Shown one piece after another: positions 51,104 through 62,900 of a stretch of 64,000 bases of DNA. The DNA comes from Crithidia sp. LVH-60A (lineage: Eukaryota > Euglenozoa > Kinetoplastea > Trypanosomatida > Trypanosomatidae). Both the position numbers and the translations under genes were made by a program. The notes under the pieces are model-generated. The model did no database searches, was not told the origin of the DNA, and saw only the letters and a program-made list of their open reading frames with translations. Position 1 is the stretch's first letter, and each line of letters starts with the position of its first letter. The DNA is taken from the NCBI GenBank assembly GCA_030078075.1, contig CP119643.1, positions 372,001 through 436,000 on the forward strand, read 5' to 3'.

Positions 51104-51709
51104 ATGTCTACGGAAAAGACCACCTTTGACAAGTCGCCCGAGGAGGCAAAGGACTTCCTCAGCAAGGACGCCTTCAACGAGTTCCGCACAACACTCGACC
51201 CGAACAACACCCGTGCCCGCCACGGCCTCCTCCCAAAAGACTTCCAGACCACCGACGACGACCATGAGCGTCGCGTCAACGCCTACATCCACGAGCACGC
51301 CACGTGGCGCCAGAACGTGTACCTCCTCCGCAGCTACGAGTACTGGAAGCTGCGCGCTGACTACTACCCCTACATCCACCGCAGCGACGAGAAAGACAAC
51401 TTCTTTCTCCGCGGCATCACCTGTCACCCCCGTCTCTCCGACTACCCGATGTGTAAGTCGGTGATTCGCGATTACTTTGTCTGCCGCGATAAGAACCCGG
51501 TGATGCAGATCTTCAACACCTGTGCCCCGCTGAAGGAGCAGTTCTGTGCCTGCATCAACGAGGTCTTTGTGAAGAATCACGAGCGTGGTGACAAGAAGTT
51601 CAACGCAAAGCGTGACGATTTCTTTGAGGAGCAGCGGTCGAAGCGCTTCACGAAGATGCTGAACCAAGTTGAGGAGTCGATAGAGGCAAAATCAAAGCTG
51701 CAGGATTAG
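51104..51709 (+). CDS. Twin CX9C (CMC1/CMC2-like) mitochondrial protein, 201 aa
   Basis: CMC proteins are small intermembrane-space proteins linked to cytochrome c oxidase assembly and oxidised by the Mia40/Erv1 route. The sequence shows CKSVIRDYFVC (Cys117 and Cys127) and CAPLKEQFCAC (Cys140 and Cys150), two CX9C pairs 12 residues apart. They are preceded by CHPRLSDYPMC, which recalls the HPDLSP start and following Cys of CMC2. After the second pair come INEVF and a charged helix, also like CMC2. The first ~105 residues are a hydrophilic extension not seen in the ~80-aa yeast and human proteins. Cys107 is also nine residues from Cys117. This is the only gene in the right third with no reading-frame break. 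CMC1-type or another CX9C complex-IV-related protein are the alternatives. Erv1 without a visible Mia40 is known in trypanosomatids. Confidence 0.8.
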   Translation: MSTEKTTFDKSPEEAKDFLSKDAFNEFRTTLDPNNTRARHGLLPKDFQTTDDDHERRVNAYIHEHATWRQNVYLLRSYEYWKLRADYYPYIHRSDEKDNFFLRGITCHPRLSDYPMCKSVIRDYFVCRDKNPVMQIFNTCAPLKEQFCACINEVFVKNHERGDKKFNAKRDDFFEEQRSKRFTKMLNQVEESIEAKSKLQD

Positions 51710-53084
51710 AAACGTACTGCGTGTCTCCCTCTCCCTCAATCTGTTTCGCGATGAGGTGAGGAGGGCCACCAGCCACAATGCGAGCCTTTTCAAAAAAAAA
51801 AAAAGTGAGAGAGAGGAGACGCTTGCTTCTCTCATCTTATCTCTACCCCCTTCCGTTGTGATTCTCTATTGTTGTTTTTAGGTGAGTCGCGCTGCGTGCG
51901 TGTGTATTCAGGTGTCACTGAAGTGCTACGGAGTGAAGCTGCTGCCTCCTTGTTTTTGAGGTGCGCTCAAAAGGCAGAAGTCAAAGGGGAAAAAAAGGGA
52001 GGCAATCTTTTTTTTTATTACCAGAAGTGTTACGAGCAGCTCCCTGCTCTTTTTGCCCGTGCAGTGCACGCCTGCCTCGGATGGAATGTATTCGTGCTTC
52101 CCCGTGGAAGCCTCTCTTACTTGTTTTCGTTTCATTTCCGCCTATTCGCATCTTTGCGATCTTTCACAATACTCTTCACACACAAAAAAAAAAGACATGA
52201 ATGACTTTTTATCCTTACCGCTTTTATCCCTCTCTCTCTGCTCCCCTTACTTGCGCGCAAGAGAAGGTATGAGATGATCGGGCGGATGTATTCTGTACTC
52301 GCCCTTTTGGCTTTTTTTTTTCCTCCTCTGAGCCAGTCGTCGTGGATGTGTGCGCAAACCAACTTTGTGTTTGTGTCGCAAATCTCCACGTGGCTGTGAA
52401 CTGCGTCCTTGCAACGACAGCTTGGAAGTACGCAACGGTGAGGCCCTCTCAGCTAGACAACATATGCTTTCGGGTGACCTGAAAAACTTCTCGCGCTCTC
52501 CCAACCCTCCCTTTTTTTGAAATCTGACCTTTTCTGTTGCGTGTCTCATGTGCCTCACCCCTATGCATGCTTTTTCCTTTACTGCAGATCTCTGCCGTCA
52601 CTCTTGCCGCCTTTTTTTTTGTTGTTGTTCCGCCACACCGCTTTCCGTCATCACAACCGCCGTAATTGCGAACGCTACGACTTTTATTGTGTTGTTCCGT
52701 TTCGTTTTCTTCCGTAACGTCTTCTTCTTTGCTTCGTTGGCACCCTGTGCTGTGTAGCACCTCTTACCGCCTTATCTTTTCTTTCTCTCTCCTCCCTCCT
52801 GTGCTCGGAGTGGGTTCGTTTTCTTTTTATCCGTCCCCTTTACCAGAAACACGCATTTTGGTTGCGTTTCACCCCCTTAGCGCAAACATATTATATATTT
52901 AAAACAAGAAAAGAACGGCTATTTTTTTTTAGCTGTCTGTGATTGTAGGGCGTGTGCTTATTCTTCATCGGCTATCATCTTCCCTTCACCACCCATCTTT
53001 TCTTTGTTGTCCTCCTCCACACACACACAAACACACACACACATCCTGTACCTTCCAGCTCTCTCATTTCTCTCTCTCTCTACT
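51710..53084 (+). promoter_or_regulatory. Intergenic region (1.4 kb) upstream of the tRNA-editing gene
   Basis: No gene seen. It holds A runs (about 51792-51804 and 52184-52193), T runs and a CA repeat at about 53021-53042. The best acceptor candidate is AG at 53057-53058 in TACCTTCCAG, 27 bases before the ATG at 53085; the sequence after it is CT repeats. Confidence 0.4.
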
Positions 53085-54580
53085 ATGGCCGCCGCAACGG
53101 TGGCGTGTGTGCGTGTCGGTGAGCTCGCCTGCCAGAACAACTCCTTCCTGCGCGAGCTGACGGCGACGGTGGTGTCCTGCGAACCCGCGAAGGCGGCTGC
53201 TGGTGCTGGCGGCGGCAAGAAGAAGACGAAGGATGCGGACGGCGCTGCGGAGGCCTTCGATGTGGTCCTAAGCGACTCGGTGCTCTTCCCCGAAGGCGGC
53301 GGTCAGCCGTGCGACTACGGCACGCTGACGGTGATCGACAAGGACGGCGCGGCGAATGGCAAGGCGGTGGAGATCACGCGTGTGCGTCGTCTCGGAGACA
53401 CCTGCGTCATCACCAGCCCAGTGCCCCTATCGGTTGGAGCAGCCGTGCACCAAGTCGTGGACTGGCCCCGCCGCCTTGATCACATGCAGCACCACACGGG
53501 CCAGCACCTTCTGACCGCCGTCATGGAGCGCGTCGACACGATGCACCTGCCCACCATTAGCTGGTCCCTCACCCACCCCTACTGCTTTATTCAGGTGGAC
53601 ACCGCCGCCTACGCCAGCGATGCCGCCTCGCCCTATCATCGCTACATCACGAAGGACAAGAAGATCGCAGATGAGATGGTGAAGAAGATCGAAGACTTGT
53701 GCAACGCCGCGATTGCCCAGAGCACCCCTGTCGTTCGTGACGTCTTTGCCACTCGCGAGGCCTACCAGCAGGAGCAGGACCGCAGGGCCGCCGCGCAGGC
53801 CAGCACCGGGGCAGACGGCGGCGAGGAGGCCTTCCGCAGCCGCGGCATCCCCGAAGACGTGTCGGGCCCCATTCGCATTATCAGTCTCGCCGACATCGAC
53901 AGCTGCACCTGCTGCGGCACCCACCTCCACACGCTGGCCGAGCTGCAGGCAATGTACCTCCTCCACCAGGAGGTGAAGGGGACGAGCGTGAAGCTGCACT
54001 TCATCACCGGCGCGCGTGCGGCGCAGCAGTTTCAAGCCATGTACCAGCGGGAGCGGCAGCTGATGCAAGAGTTGGGCGGAACGCGGCCAGAGGACTTCGT
54101 GGCGGCGGTGCAGCGTCGCTCCAAGGATTCCACAGACGCTGAGAAGATCATGAAGCGGTGGAAGGTGGAGTTGGCGGGGCAGGAGGCTCGTCGCATCATC
54201 GCAGAGGTGGCCGCACACGAAGGCGAGGCGTCTGCTGCTGCTCTGCTGCCCCCATCGCCGTTGCCCTTCGCCGCGATGATGTGGACCTCGACTACTTCAA
54301 CGAGGTGCGGCTGCAGCTCGACGCCGCTGGCTACCGCCGCGTCGTCCTCGTCTCTGCGTGGGCGGCCGACCGCTGCGTCTCCAGCACCGTCACACAGGCC
54401 AGGGATGTCGCAGGGCACGTCTTCATCACCGGCGGGGTGGAGGCGACGGACATGGAGAAGGCGGTCGAGCTCGCCAAGGCGACGCTGGAGGGGCTGAAGG
54501 GCGGCACCTCGAAGCTCGGCTTCCGCGGCAAGGGCAGCTTAAAGGAGTGGGACGCGCTGGTGAAGCGTCTGCAGGCGTAA
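53085..54580 (+). CDS. AARSD1: AARSD1/AlaX-type alanyl-tRNA editing protein, with one frame change
   Basis: Free-standing editing proteins of this family hydrolyse Ser (or Gly) wrongly attached to tRNA-Ala. The zinc-binding motifs are in place: HHTGQHLL (HxxxH, residues about 136-143) and CCGTH (residues 276-280, CxxxH, followed by LHTLAEL). The N-terminal beta-barrel region has SVLFPEGGGQPCDYGTL, the AlaX/AlaRS pattern of FYPEGGGQ..D.G. The first frame carries about 385 coding-like residues. Near 54240 the coding signal moves to another frame, as one missing base would cause, in a stretch of TGC repeats and CCCCC. It then continues as RRDDVDLDYFNEVRLQLD to the stop at 54578-54580. The total would be close to 498 aa; human AARSD1 has about 412. 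A sequencing error is likelier than a dead gene, because both halves keep good codon usage. Confidence 0.85.
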
Positions 54581-55975
54581 GCGAAGCCCTTTTGCCCGCA
54601 TTCCACACATTCTCTATCTTCTTCACTTGTCTGCGGACAGGGTTCCGTGTTGCCTCTCGAGCGCCAGATGCCGAGACTGCCATGCCTCCCTTTCTCAAAG
54701 TCAAAAAAAAAAAAAATAGCGAGGTTAAAAAAAGAGCGCAACTGACCGTCGTGCGCAGATGCATGCTTTGTACGTCTGTGAGAGTAAGCGTGCCTTTTTT
54801 CTAGTTGAATGAACTTTTTTGTGTTTACTATAAGAAATAAAGGGAAAGACGCTATTTAAACGCCCACAACGCAGTAACCAGGAGAAGAACGAAAAACACG
54901 CATGCAGTACGAATAAATGGCACTTTGCGTCCTTCTGCCTTTGCGTTTTCTGTGGCTCACCTGTTAGCCCCTTCGACTTTCTTCACAAGGTACCTCTTTT
55001 GTACCTTTTTTTAGAGACGGCATGGTCACAACACCATCCGTCTCACTAATTCTTCGGGTTTTCTTCAGTTTCTTCGCTTCGGCTTTCGCGTAGCGCTTTC
55101 TAGTATCCCAGTCGGACTAGTAGAACATAAAAAAACTTCATGACACAAATGTGTATTTATCTGCAGCGTTGCAAAGGCGAGAAACGCAAGCTAGTGTCGA
55201 CAGGTACAGCAGAAGGAGAGACCTGCGACTGATACCGCACTCAGGAGCCTATGAAGCTGTCGAGTGGCGCACCTCTCGTGATTTGTGAAAAAATAAAGAA
55301 AGTCTGGCTCTATTTTCCACTCGTCTTCATTGCACTCCTTGCTCGACTCTCTTCTCCTTTTTTTTTCTCCTCCTCCATCGTGATACTTGCGTGTGGCAGC
55401 AGGTAGAACTCCATTCGGCAAAGAAGAGGGCAGAGAGGTGAAGGGTCAAACCAGACATCTTTTTTTTCTTTTCCCCTCAGAATCGAAGACTTCATAGCTC
55501 TGGACCTACCACACAAGGGTTTAAAAATATACACATAATCAGTGTCTCTTGTTGTGGGTGTGCCAACCACAGTGCCCCGATGTCGCGTGACGCTGGCGCT
55601 ACATCTCGATACAAGCAAAAACAAGTATAGCTGATCTGCAGTCAAGGTCTCTTATTTGTTCGCTGCTGCTGTTGTTGTTGTTCTCTTTGTTGCGTTTCCT
55701 TTACCATCGTTGTGCTCATTGTTTTTTTTTTTCTTTTCTTTTTTCTTTTTTTTTCCTGGCGTTGCCCAACGCCTCCACCTCTCTGTCTTTCTGCTTCATC
55801 GCTTTCTCCTCTTTACCTCACGTAGTCTACTATTGAGGAAGGGGAAGGTCATACGGAGTTGCTGCCAGCACTTTTTGCCTCCTTTCTTCTACCTTCTTGA
55901 GCACACACAGAACGCCGCACGCTTTCTACGCACTTTCGTAATTCTTTTTTGCGCCAGCCGCTCTCTCTCTCCTCC
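54581..55975 (+). promoter_or_regulatory. Intergenic region (1.4 kb) upstream of the F-box gene
   Basis: No supported gene. AT-rich with A runs near 54702-54716, GTT repeats near 55665-55682 and a T-rich zone around 55719-55756. AG at 55956-55957 (GCGCCAG after ATTCTTTTTT) is a likely spliced-leader acceptor 18 bases before the ATG at 55976. Confidence 0.4.
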
Positions 55976-58900
55976 ATGGAAGCTGGCGCGTCTATACCAA
56001 CGGGTGGGGCGACAAGTGCCCTCTCTCTACCCGCACACCAACCAGCGCGCCTCCTCGACCTCGATGAGGACATCTTCCTCCACTTCTGCTCCTTTCTTCC
56101 CATTGACGATCTTGTGTGCCACCTCGCCGCCACCAGCCGCGCGGCCCGTCGCCGCGTGACAGGCAACCACGCCCTGTGGCAGCAGCTGTGGATGCAGTAC
56201 GTGCTGCACTTCGTCACCTCTCTCATTCCCCCACCGCAACGCGTCGCTGCGGCGGCGATGGTGAGTGCGCCGCCGTGCTGCGATGCGGCGTGGCGCCTGT
56301 ACCATTACCACTCCTCCAAGGAGGCTCGCCCACGGGTAGAGCTGCTGGAGCGGCTGTCCCTCTCCCCGGAAGGCATCACCGATCACACGTCAGCCGAAAC
56401 GCCAAAAACGACACGTGTAGCGCTGCAGAAGGGTGTAGCGCACTGTGACTGTGACGGTGACGGTGTGGAGGAGCCGCAGGAGCAGCTGTTGTGCTTTGCC
56501 CAGGCGTGCGCCACGCGGCTCACCGTGAACAACCTCTCCCACGAAGCCGCCCCTCCCGTCGCAGTGCCGTGTGTCGCCGCCCCCGTTCCACCAACGCAGG
56601 TGTCCGCCGTTGTGATGCGACGACGCGGTCGGCAGACGCACCGGCTGCGACGCGCGCTGCGCTTTCTCCTCTCCGCTGATGCCCGCCGCCCCGCCTTTGA
56701 GGACCGCCTGTGGACGAGCACCTTCGAGGCCGGCGAGGCCTACCGCCGTGAGATGATGCGCGGTGTCGCGGATGTGGCCCGCGTGACACGGCGCAGCCCC
56801 CGACAGGCGAAGGGGCAACCACGCCCCGACAAGGACCGTCTGCGGCCGCTGAGCTGGCTGGACAACCGCGAGTCCTCGGTGAAGGTGCTCCTCTTCGACG
56901 ACCACTCCCGCACCGTGGGGGATGCGAGCTCCGTCCAGACAGAGCGCATCAAGCTCCTCGCTGCCATTGCCGATCACTGGCGCCTTGCCTACGCCCATCA
57001 GTTCTACCTCACGCCGACAGACGGTGCGGAGCAGGGCAGCGGCAACGCCCGCCCGTTCGCCCCCGCCCGCGGTTCGGAGGTTACATCGAGCAACCGTGGG
57101 GCACAGATCCCCCAGCAGCAGGAAGGCCGTGCCACGTGGGAGCACGTCTACCGCCGCTTTCGCGACGACAACGGCAACGCGCAGAGTGCCCGCATTCGCG
57201 CCTCACTGCAGCGTGTGGTGACAGCAGGCGCAGGAGGAGGAAGAGGAGGGAGTGGGGGGAACACAGGAAGGCAGTGAGAATCGGCCCAACCCGTCATCCT
57301 TTCCCCGCACCGGCCCCATTCCGTCGTCTGGCAACGCTCTCTTCGACCTGCACCTTCTCACCTACACCCGGCGCAAGCAGCTCTACGCGGCGATGCTGGC
57401 GAGCACGGTCGAGGTGCCGGAGGGGATGGGTGCCTTCTTCGCCACGTGCGTGTCGGAGTCGTTCCTGCGGTGGTGGACCTGGCGGCATCGGCAGCGCGCC
57501 GAAGGAGCGGCCAATGCCTCCAAGCCCGCTACAGCCTTCTCTGCCTCGTCATCAGCGCACAGTGCCGCACCGGCAACGCTGTGGGTGGCGCGGGTGTGCT
57601 CGGTGCACAAGCCGCAGTACGGCACCACGGCGAATGACGGCACCTTCGGCCGCCGTGCGCCGATCGAGGCAGCCGAGTCGATCGCCTACACCCCTCCTAC
57701 TCCGACGTCACCTCCTCCTCTGCCAACACCCTCGCCTCGGATTCATCGATCGACTTTATGGAGGAGGTGCCGGAGGAGGACGAGGGAGGAGAGCGAGCGT
57801 GTGTGCATAGGAGGGGCCCGCCGGGAAACCCTGTTGGGGAGCACAGCGGCGACGCTGATGGGCAGGCGAAGCCACAGCAGCGCGCACAGGCCTCGCAGCC
57901 CTCCCGCACCGGAGCGCCACGCGTCGCCCTCCTCTTCCCTCTTCCCCACATGCTCGCCTACTGGTTCATGATGCACCACGTCACCTTCTACAACTACCAA
58001 GTCTACCGCCGCATGTGGGGGGACCAGGAGATCACGATCGCCGTGTGCAGTCGCCTCTTGAGCCCAACCGGGCACAGCGTGGAGTGTCGCCTCTTCTACA
58101 CCCTGCGCTGCGCTGCCTTTCCCCGCATGTACACCAAGATGATGTTCACGCCTGGCACGCTGCCGGTGCTGACGCTGCAGGAGAAGATGTCCGCCCGCTC
58201 GCCGTACCGCTCCCCCACGTCGAGTGCGGCGTCGTCGGTGACCTCGTCGTCCGAGGCGCCACCGCCGCTGCTGCGCACGACACGAGACCGTCGCGACTCC
58301 GACTCTGACTCTTCCGAGGAGCCGACAGCTGCGAGAGGAAGAGGAGATGCTGAGCAGCCGCACTCTTCGATGCCGCAGTTGACGCCTTCCCCCACCTCGT
58401 CCGAGCCGCGCCGCGGCAAGCACACAATGGTGGACACCCAACCGGTGGATGCGCGGCACGTCTACGACCTCTTCTGGACCGGCTTCGGCCGCGTCGAGGT
58501 GGAGTCTGGACCGACGATCTCCCGCTCCAACCTGGTGCATCTGCGCGTGGCTCTGGGGCTGCCCGTCGACTACCCGATGGGGCTGCTGTGGAATGTGCTG
58601 ATGTTTGCCTCCGGCGTCGGCCCCCTCATCCTGAAGGACCACCGCCACTCCCTCTTCTTCAACTACTCCAAGAGCTTCACCGATGTGCTGGAGGAGGAGT
58701 TTGGGGAGGTCAGCTGCTACGGCTACGGCGCACGGCCCGCCCAGCCAGCCTTTGACCCACCGATGGCGAACCCGCTCGATGCCGAGGTGGCCCTGATGCG
58801 GGAGCGCCACAATTTGGAGGAGGCGGCGCGGGCGTTGGTGCGCGACATGGCGGCGGTGCGACAGACGCAGAGCGCAGCTGCTGCCCCTGTTGTGGTTGCT

Positions 58901-59122
58901 GCTGCTACGGACGGCGACGACGCTGACGACTCCTTCTCGACGGCGGAGCGGGAGGAGGCGGCCACGGAGGCGGAGGGCAGCGACCCGGCGGAGTCGCCCA
59001 CGTCCTCGCTGACCACGTCCGCCACGACGTACGGCTCGTGGGGCCTCGACTCGGACTTCAGCAGCATGGGTGGGCACTCCTCGTGGCGTGACTGGCACAC
59101 GCCGTACTCCGATGCGTTGTGA
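55976..59122 (+). CDS. Large F-box protein, with two compensating frame changes
   Basis: Residues ~27-75 (LLDLDEDIFLHFCSFLPIDD, then LAATSRAARR and LWQQLWMQYV) form an F-box, the Skp1-binding part of SCF ubiquitin ligases. The remainder, about 970 residues, has no substrate-binding repeat that I recognise. It includes aromatic-rich blocks such as LAYWFMMHHVTFYNYQVYRR and HVYDLFWTGFGRVEVES. Coding-like sequence runs in one frame to about 57250. It then shifts in or near a run of six G (57254-57259), and shifts back near 57690-57710 beside CACCCCTCC. The first change is like a surplus base and the second like a missing base, so the end is in the starting frame again. Compensating indels at homopolymers are typical of read errors. 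Without the correction it would look like three genes. Target and pathway are unknown. Confidence 0.75.
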
Positions 59123-59947
59123 AAACGGAGAGGCGAGGGGAGCGAGGGAAAGAGAAAGTTTGCGCGCATCACGAGCACATCACACTGACTTACTGCGGGA
59201 CGAGTGCTGAAGCCGAGCAGGGGGCTAAAACGTGTGACCTCCCTTCCTGTTTAGTTCCGCACCACGTCTCGCCAGGTGGTAGCCGCCGTCTATCCGACAT
59301 GAGAACACCTCCACGAATTGTGCCAAGTCAGCTCGTGTTCGTCGCCTGATTGACACGAGAGAAAGAGGAAAATTTTTGAAAGCGCTTTTCACCTTTTCAC
59401 TTCGCGTACCTTTTGCACATTCTTGCAAAAGCACTGGTGCAACATTTTTTCGCCACGCAGATACCTCGGTAGCTCTGCGCCACAGCTTTTGTTTCACCAG
59501 ATGGCGTGTTGGCTTGTGTCACGGTGGATGCGACACGCGTAATTGCACAAGATGCAGCTGTGCATGCTTGCGTTACCACTATCGCTTGGATGTACTTTAC
59601 AGATTTTTTATTGTATTCGTCTTCCCAACGCTTTCTCCCTCTCTCTCTCTCTTCCTTCACCCTGTTCTCTTCCTGAAATGCGGATGGGTGCTCTAACGTT
59701 TATACTCTTGCTGCTCTTCGTGTCCGCGTTAAGAAAGTACGGACAACGTAGTAGAGCGCCTTCCTTTCCGGATTTGTCTAGTGGTCGGGGCTTTGACTTG
59801 GAGTTTTTAGTTGTATGTTTCCCCCCTCTGGATCGTACGTTTACGTATTCACATTTATTGTTGCGTGTGCAGCTTTTTGATTTTCTTCTTGTTTGTTTTT
59901 TCTCCTCCTCTTATCTCTTAGTCTCTCATCCTCGCTGGTGCTTTCGA
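59123..59947 (+). promoter_or_regulatory. Intergenic region upstream of the PPR gene
   Basis: No gene seen. A long pyrimidine tract (about 59886-59918) ends in ATCTCTTAG with AG at 59920-59921. This is one of the clearest spliced-leader acceptors in the window and gives a 26-base leader to the ATG at 59948. An earlier pyrimidine zone lies at about 59631-59675. Confidence 0.5.
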
Positions 59948-62900
59948 ATGCGGGGCCGCCGTCGGCTACACCACACCTCCTCCGCCTCCCCGCTCTCTTT
60001 CTCCACTGCACTCGCCTCCCGCCATGGGCCGCCCACACACCTTGCTGTCACACTTGCGTTAAGGAGTGGCAGTGGCGCTGCGCAACTCGACCGGACTCTG
60101 CGAACGCCCACCCGGATCTTCAGTGCGGTGGCACCAGGCGCAAGTAGAAGCCTCGATGTGCCGCCCATCCGATCCACGCAGGACCTCCACACCACGCTGC
60201 TCAGCTACGCCCACGCTGCCACCCTGCCCTTCCCTCGCCACACAGAAGAGGAGCGCGCGGTCGGGCCGGCGCCAACGGACCAGACGCGCTCCGTGGTTGA
60301 GTCACCAGCCCACGAACGGGATGCGACTACTACTGGGGTGTCCTCAACCGAGACGGAGCGGCGACTGCTGCAGAAGCTGCTGCTGCATCGGCGCCAGCGT
60401 CGGCGAGAGACAGATGAGCGCAACCCGTCCTCCGTTTTTCCTCGACCGCACGTCCGTCAAGTGCGAAGCCGAGAGAGCCAGAGAGCGCAGCTGTTGCGGC
60501 ACACCTCAGCCCGCACGCCTCGTGGGCCCGCGCCTTCGAGCTCTTCAGTGAGGCGGTGCAGCAGCACCACGTCTCCCCCACAGCGCAGCACTTCAACCTT
60601 CTCCTCTACATTGCACAGCAGCACCGTCTGTGGAAGCGTGTCGATGAGGTGGAGGAGTTTCAGGCACACCTGCTCGCTTCGGTGCAGCACATGACAGCGG
60701 AGAAGAAGCGGGAGGAGCGGCAGCAGGAGAGGAGCGGGGATGGCGGAGCGTCGGCTCGCGTCAGCAGCAGCAGCGGCGGCCTCGTCACGGACCATTTCTG
60801 CCACTGCGTCTACACCGACGTCTCTGACACACCAAATAAACGAGCTGCGGGAGATGGAAGCAGCCCTCATGCCCAACGCGCAGACCTACGAGCTGCTGCT
60901 GACGGCTGCCCTCGCGCGTGGGGCCTGGACACGTGCGCTGGAGTACTGCGAGATGCGCACCCGCAGCGGGGTGGCGGTGCTGACCGACGCCTCGGTCCGC
61001 CAAGTGCTGCAGGTGTACGCCTTGGCAGCAGCAACCTCCGCCGCAGAGCCGGCACCGCAGCAGGCGCCGCAGCAGCCAATTAACGACAAGGTAACGCAGC
61101 GCCTTCGCACCGACCAGCAAGGTCCGCAGCTACGCGCCGCCGCAAAGCCGCGCACGACACCTGCCGCTCCTCAACAGTCCGCTGCGACGTCTGCTGAGCC
61201 GCACTGGCTGGTGGGGCTCCGCTTTTTTCGCAGCAGCCTCTACCGCGTGACAACCATGCAGACGGTGTGGTGCATGGTGGCCCTCCTGCATCACACCGGT
61301 CAGTACCACGAGGTGCTGCAGGTGGTGCAGGAGGACTGCGACGCAGTGGTGCAGGCCGCCGTCTACTCTCTCGCCGCCGCCCACATCATTCGCGACCCGT
61401 TGGAGCGGCGTGCGCTGCTGTGGACGCTGCAGGCGGTGAGCGACGCGGCCCGCGAGGTCGGCGACTGGCCGGCGGCGCAGCGGCTGCTGCGGAACGTGGT
61501 GGAGCTGCGCCGGCAGCAGTCCTACGCGCTGGGCGTCTCGGCGGGCTCGCTGTGGGGGGCGGCGCCGCTTTCTGGGGAGGATAGCGTTGGCGCCTTCGCA
61601 CCCGCATCTGCAGCCCACTCCGGTACACCTTTGCCAAGCTTTCTGTCGCCTACGCTAAGTGCACAAACGAGTGCGATGGCTGTGCTTGCCGAAGATGACG
61701 ACGGCGACACCCGTGTGCAGAACGAGGAGCAGCTGTCGCAGCACGTCCTGCAAAACACGCTGCACACTCTCCGCCGTGTGCGGCGCTACACCAACATGGT
61801 AGACCTTCACCGCGCCTCTGCTCCTTGCGTAAGTGACAGCGGTGCGGGAGTGGAGATGAGTGAGGTGGCGCGGGTGTGGCGGACAATGTGGACGCCAGCG
61901 GCGATCAGCTTTGTGGCGCAGGCTGCGCTGGCCACCGGCAATCTCGACCTCCTGCTGGAGCTCTGCGGACTAGAGGACAGCAACGCGACGGCCGCTGCTC
62001 ACGCGGACACGCCAGCCGACGTGTACGACGCGGCGTTGCGCCTCCTACAATCCCGCATCCTCCAGCACCACATCCGCTTTCGCGCAATGCACCAGGAAGC
62101 GTCAACGTCAGTAGCGAGCAGCGAGGCACAGAGTGGCGAGGCGACTGAGGTGCGGCGCTACGTGACCCTCTCCCAGCGCGTCTACACTGCTTACCGTCGG
62201 CGTGCGCTGGCAACCGTGGCGGCAAGGGAATCGCCTTATCACCAGTACCTCCACCGTGCTACTGAAAAATTGCAGTCCAGCAAGCCCTCCAGCCTAAAAG
62301 CAAAGCCACACCTGCAAGAAGAGAAGCAACGCTTTCGCCAGGCTCAGTCTACGGTCCCGGCAACGCATGCGCCGCTTGTCCAGCTCCTTGCGCAACGTCC
62401 GACATCTGACCGGGCTCAGCGCTCCTTGTCGCAGCAGGCGCTCGAGCAGTTCAAACAGCTGCGCCGCCCCGACGCACTGGCCGTTGCCATCGCCATGGAC
62501 ATTGTGCATTCGGATGTGTCAAAGAGTAGTGCTACACGTGGTTCTGCAGAGCAGCCGCACTGCGCTGTTGCTCCCCTCAGTGATGCGGAAGCGCAGTCTG
62601 CCCTTCTCGCCATTGAAGGGGTCTACAACGCCGTGTTGGAAAGCGAGCACCTTGCCCCCATGCAGCTGTGCCGCACCAACACCGCCGCCCAGCAGCCGGC
62701 GCGCGATGCAGGCGGTGTGTCGCCACAGCAGCTTACGGCACTCTGCGCCGTCACGAGCGCCGCAGTGCTCATGAGCCTCGAGGCACTTGCCATTGTGCAG
62801 CCGCTGGCCCTTCTTCGTTTGATTCCGCGTGCTGTGGAGCTGGGTTGGCTGCCCTGCGGTATGGCGCAGGAGCGGCTGCGGATAGCGCAGGACGCGGTGG

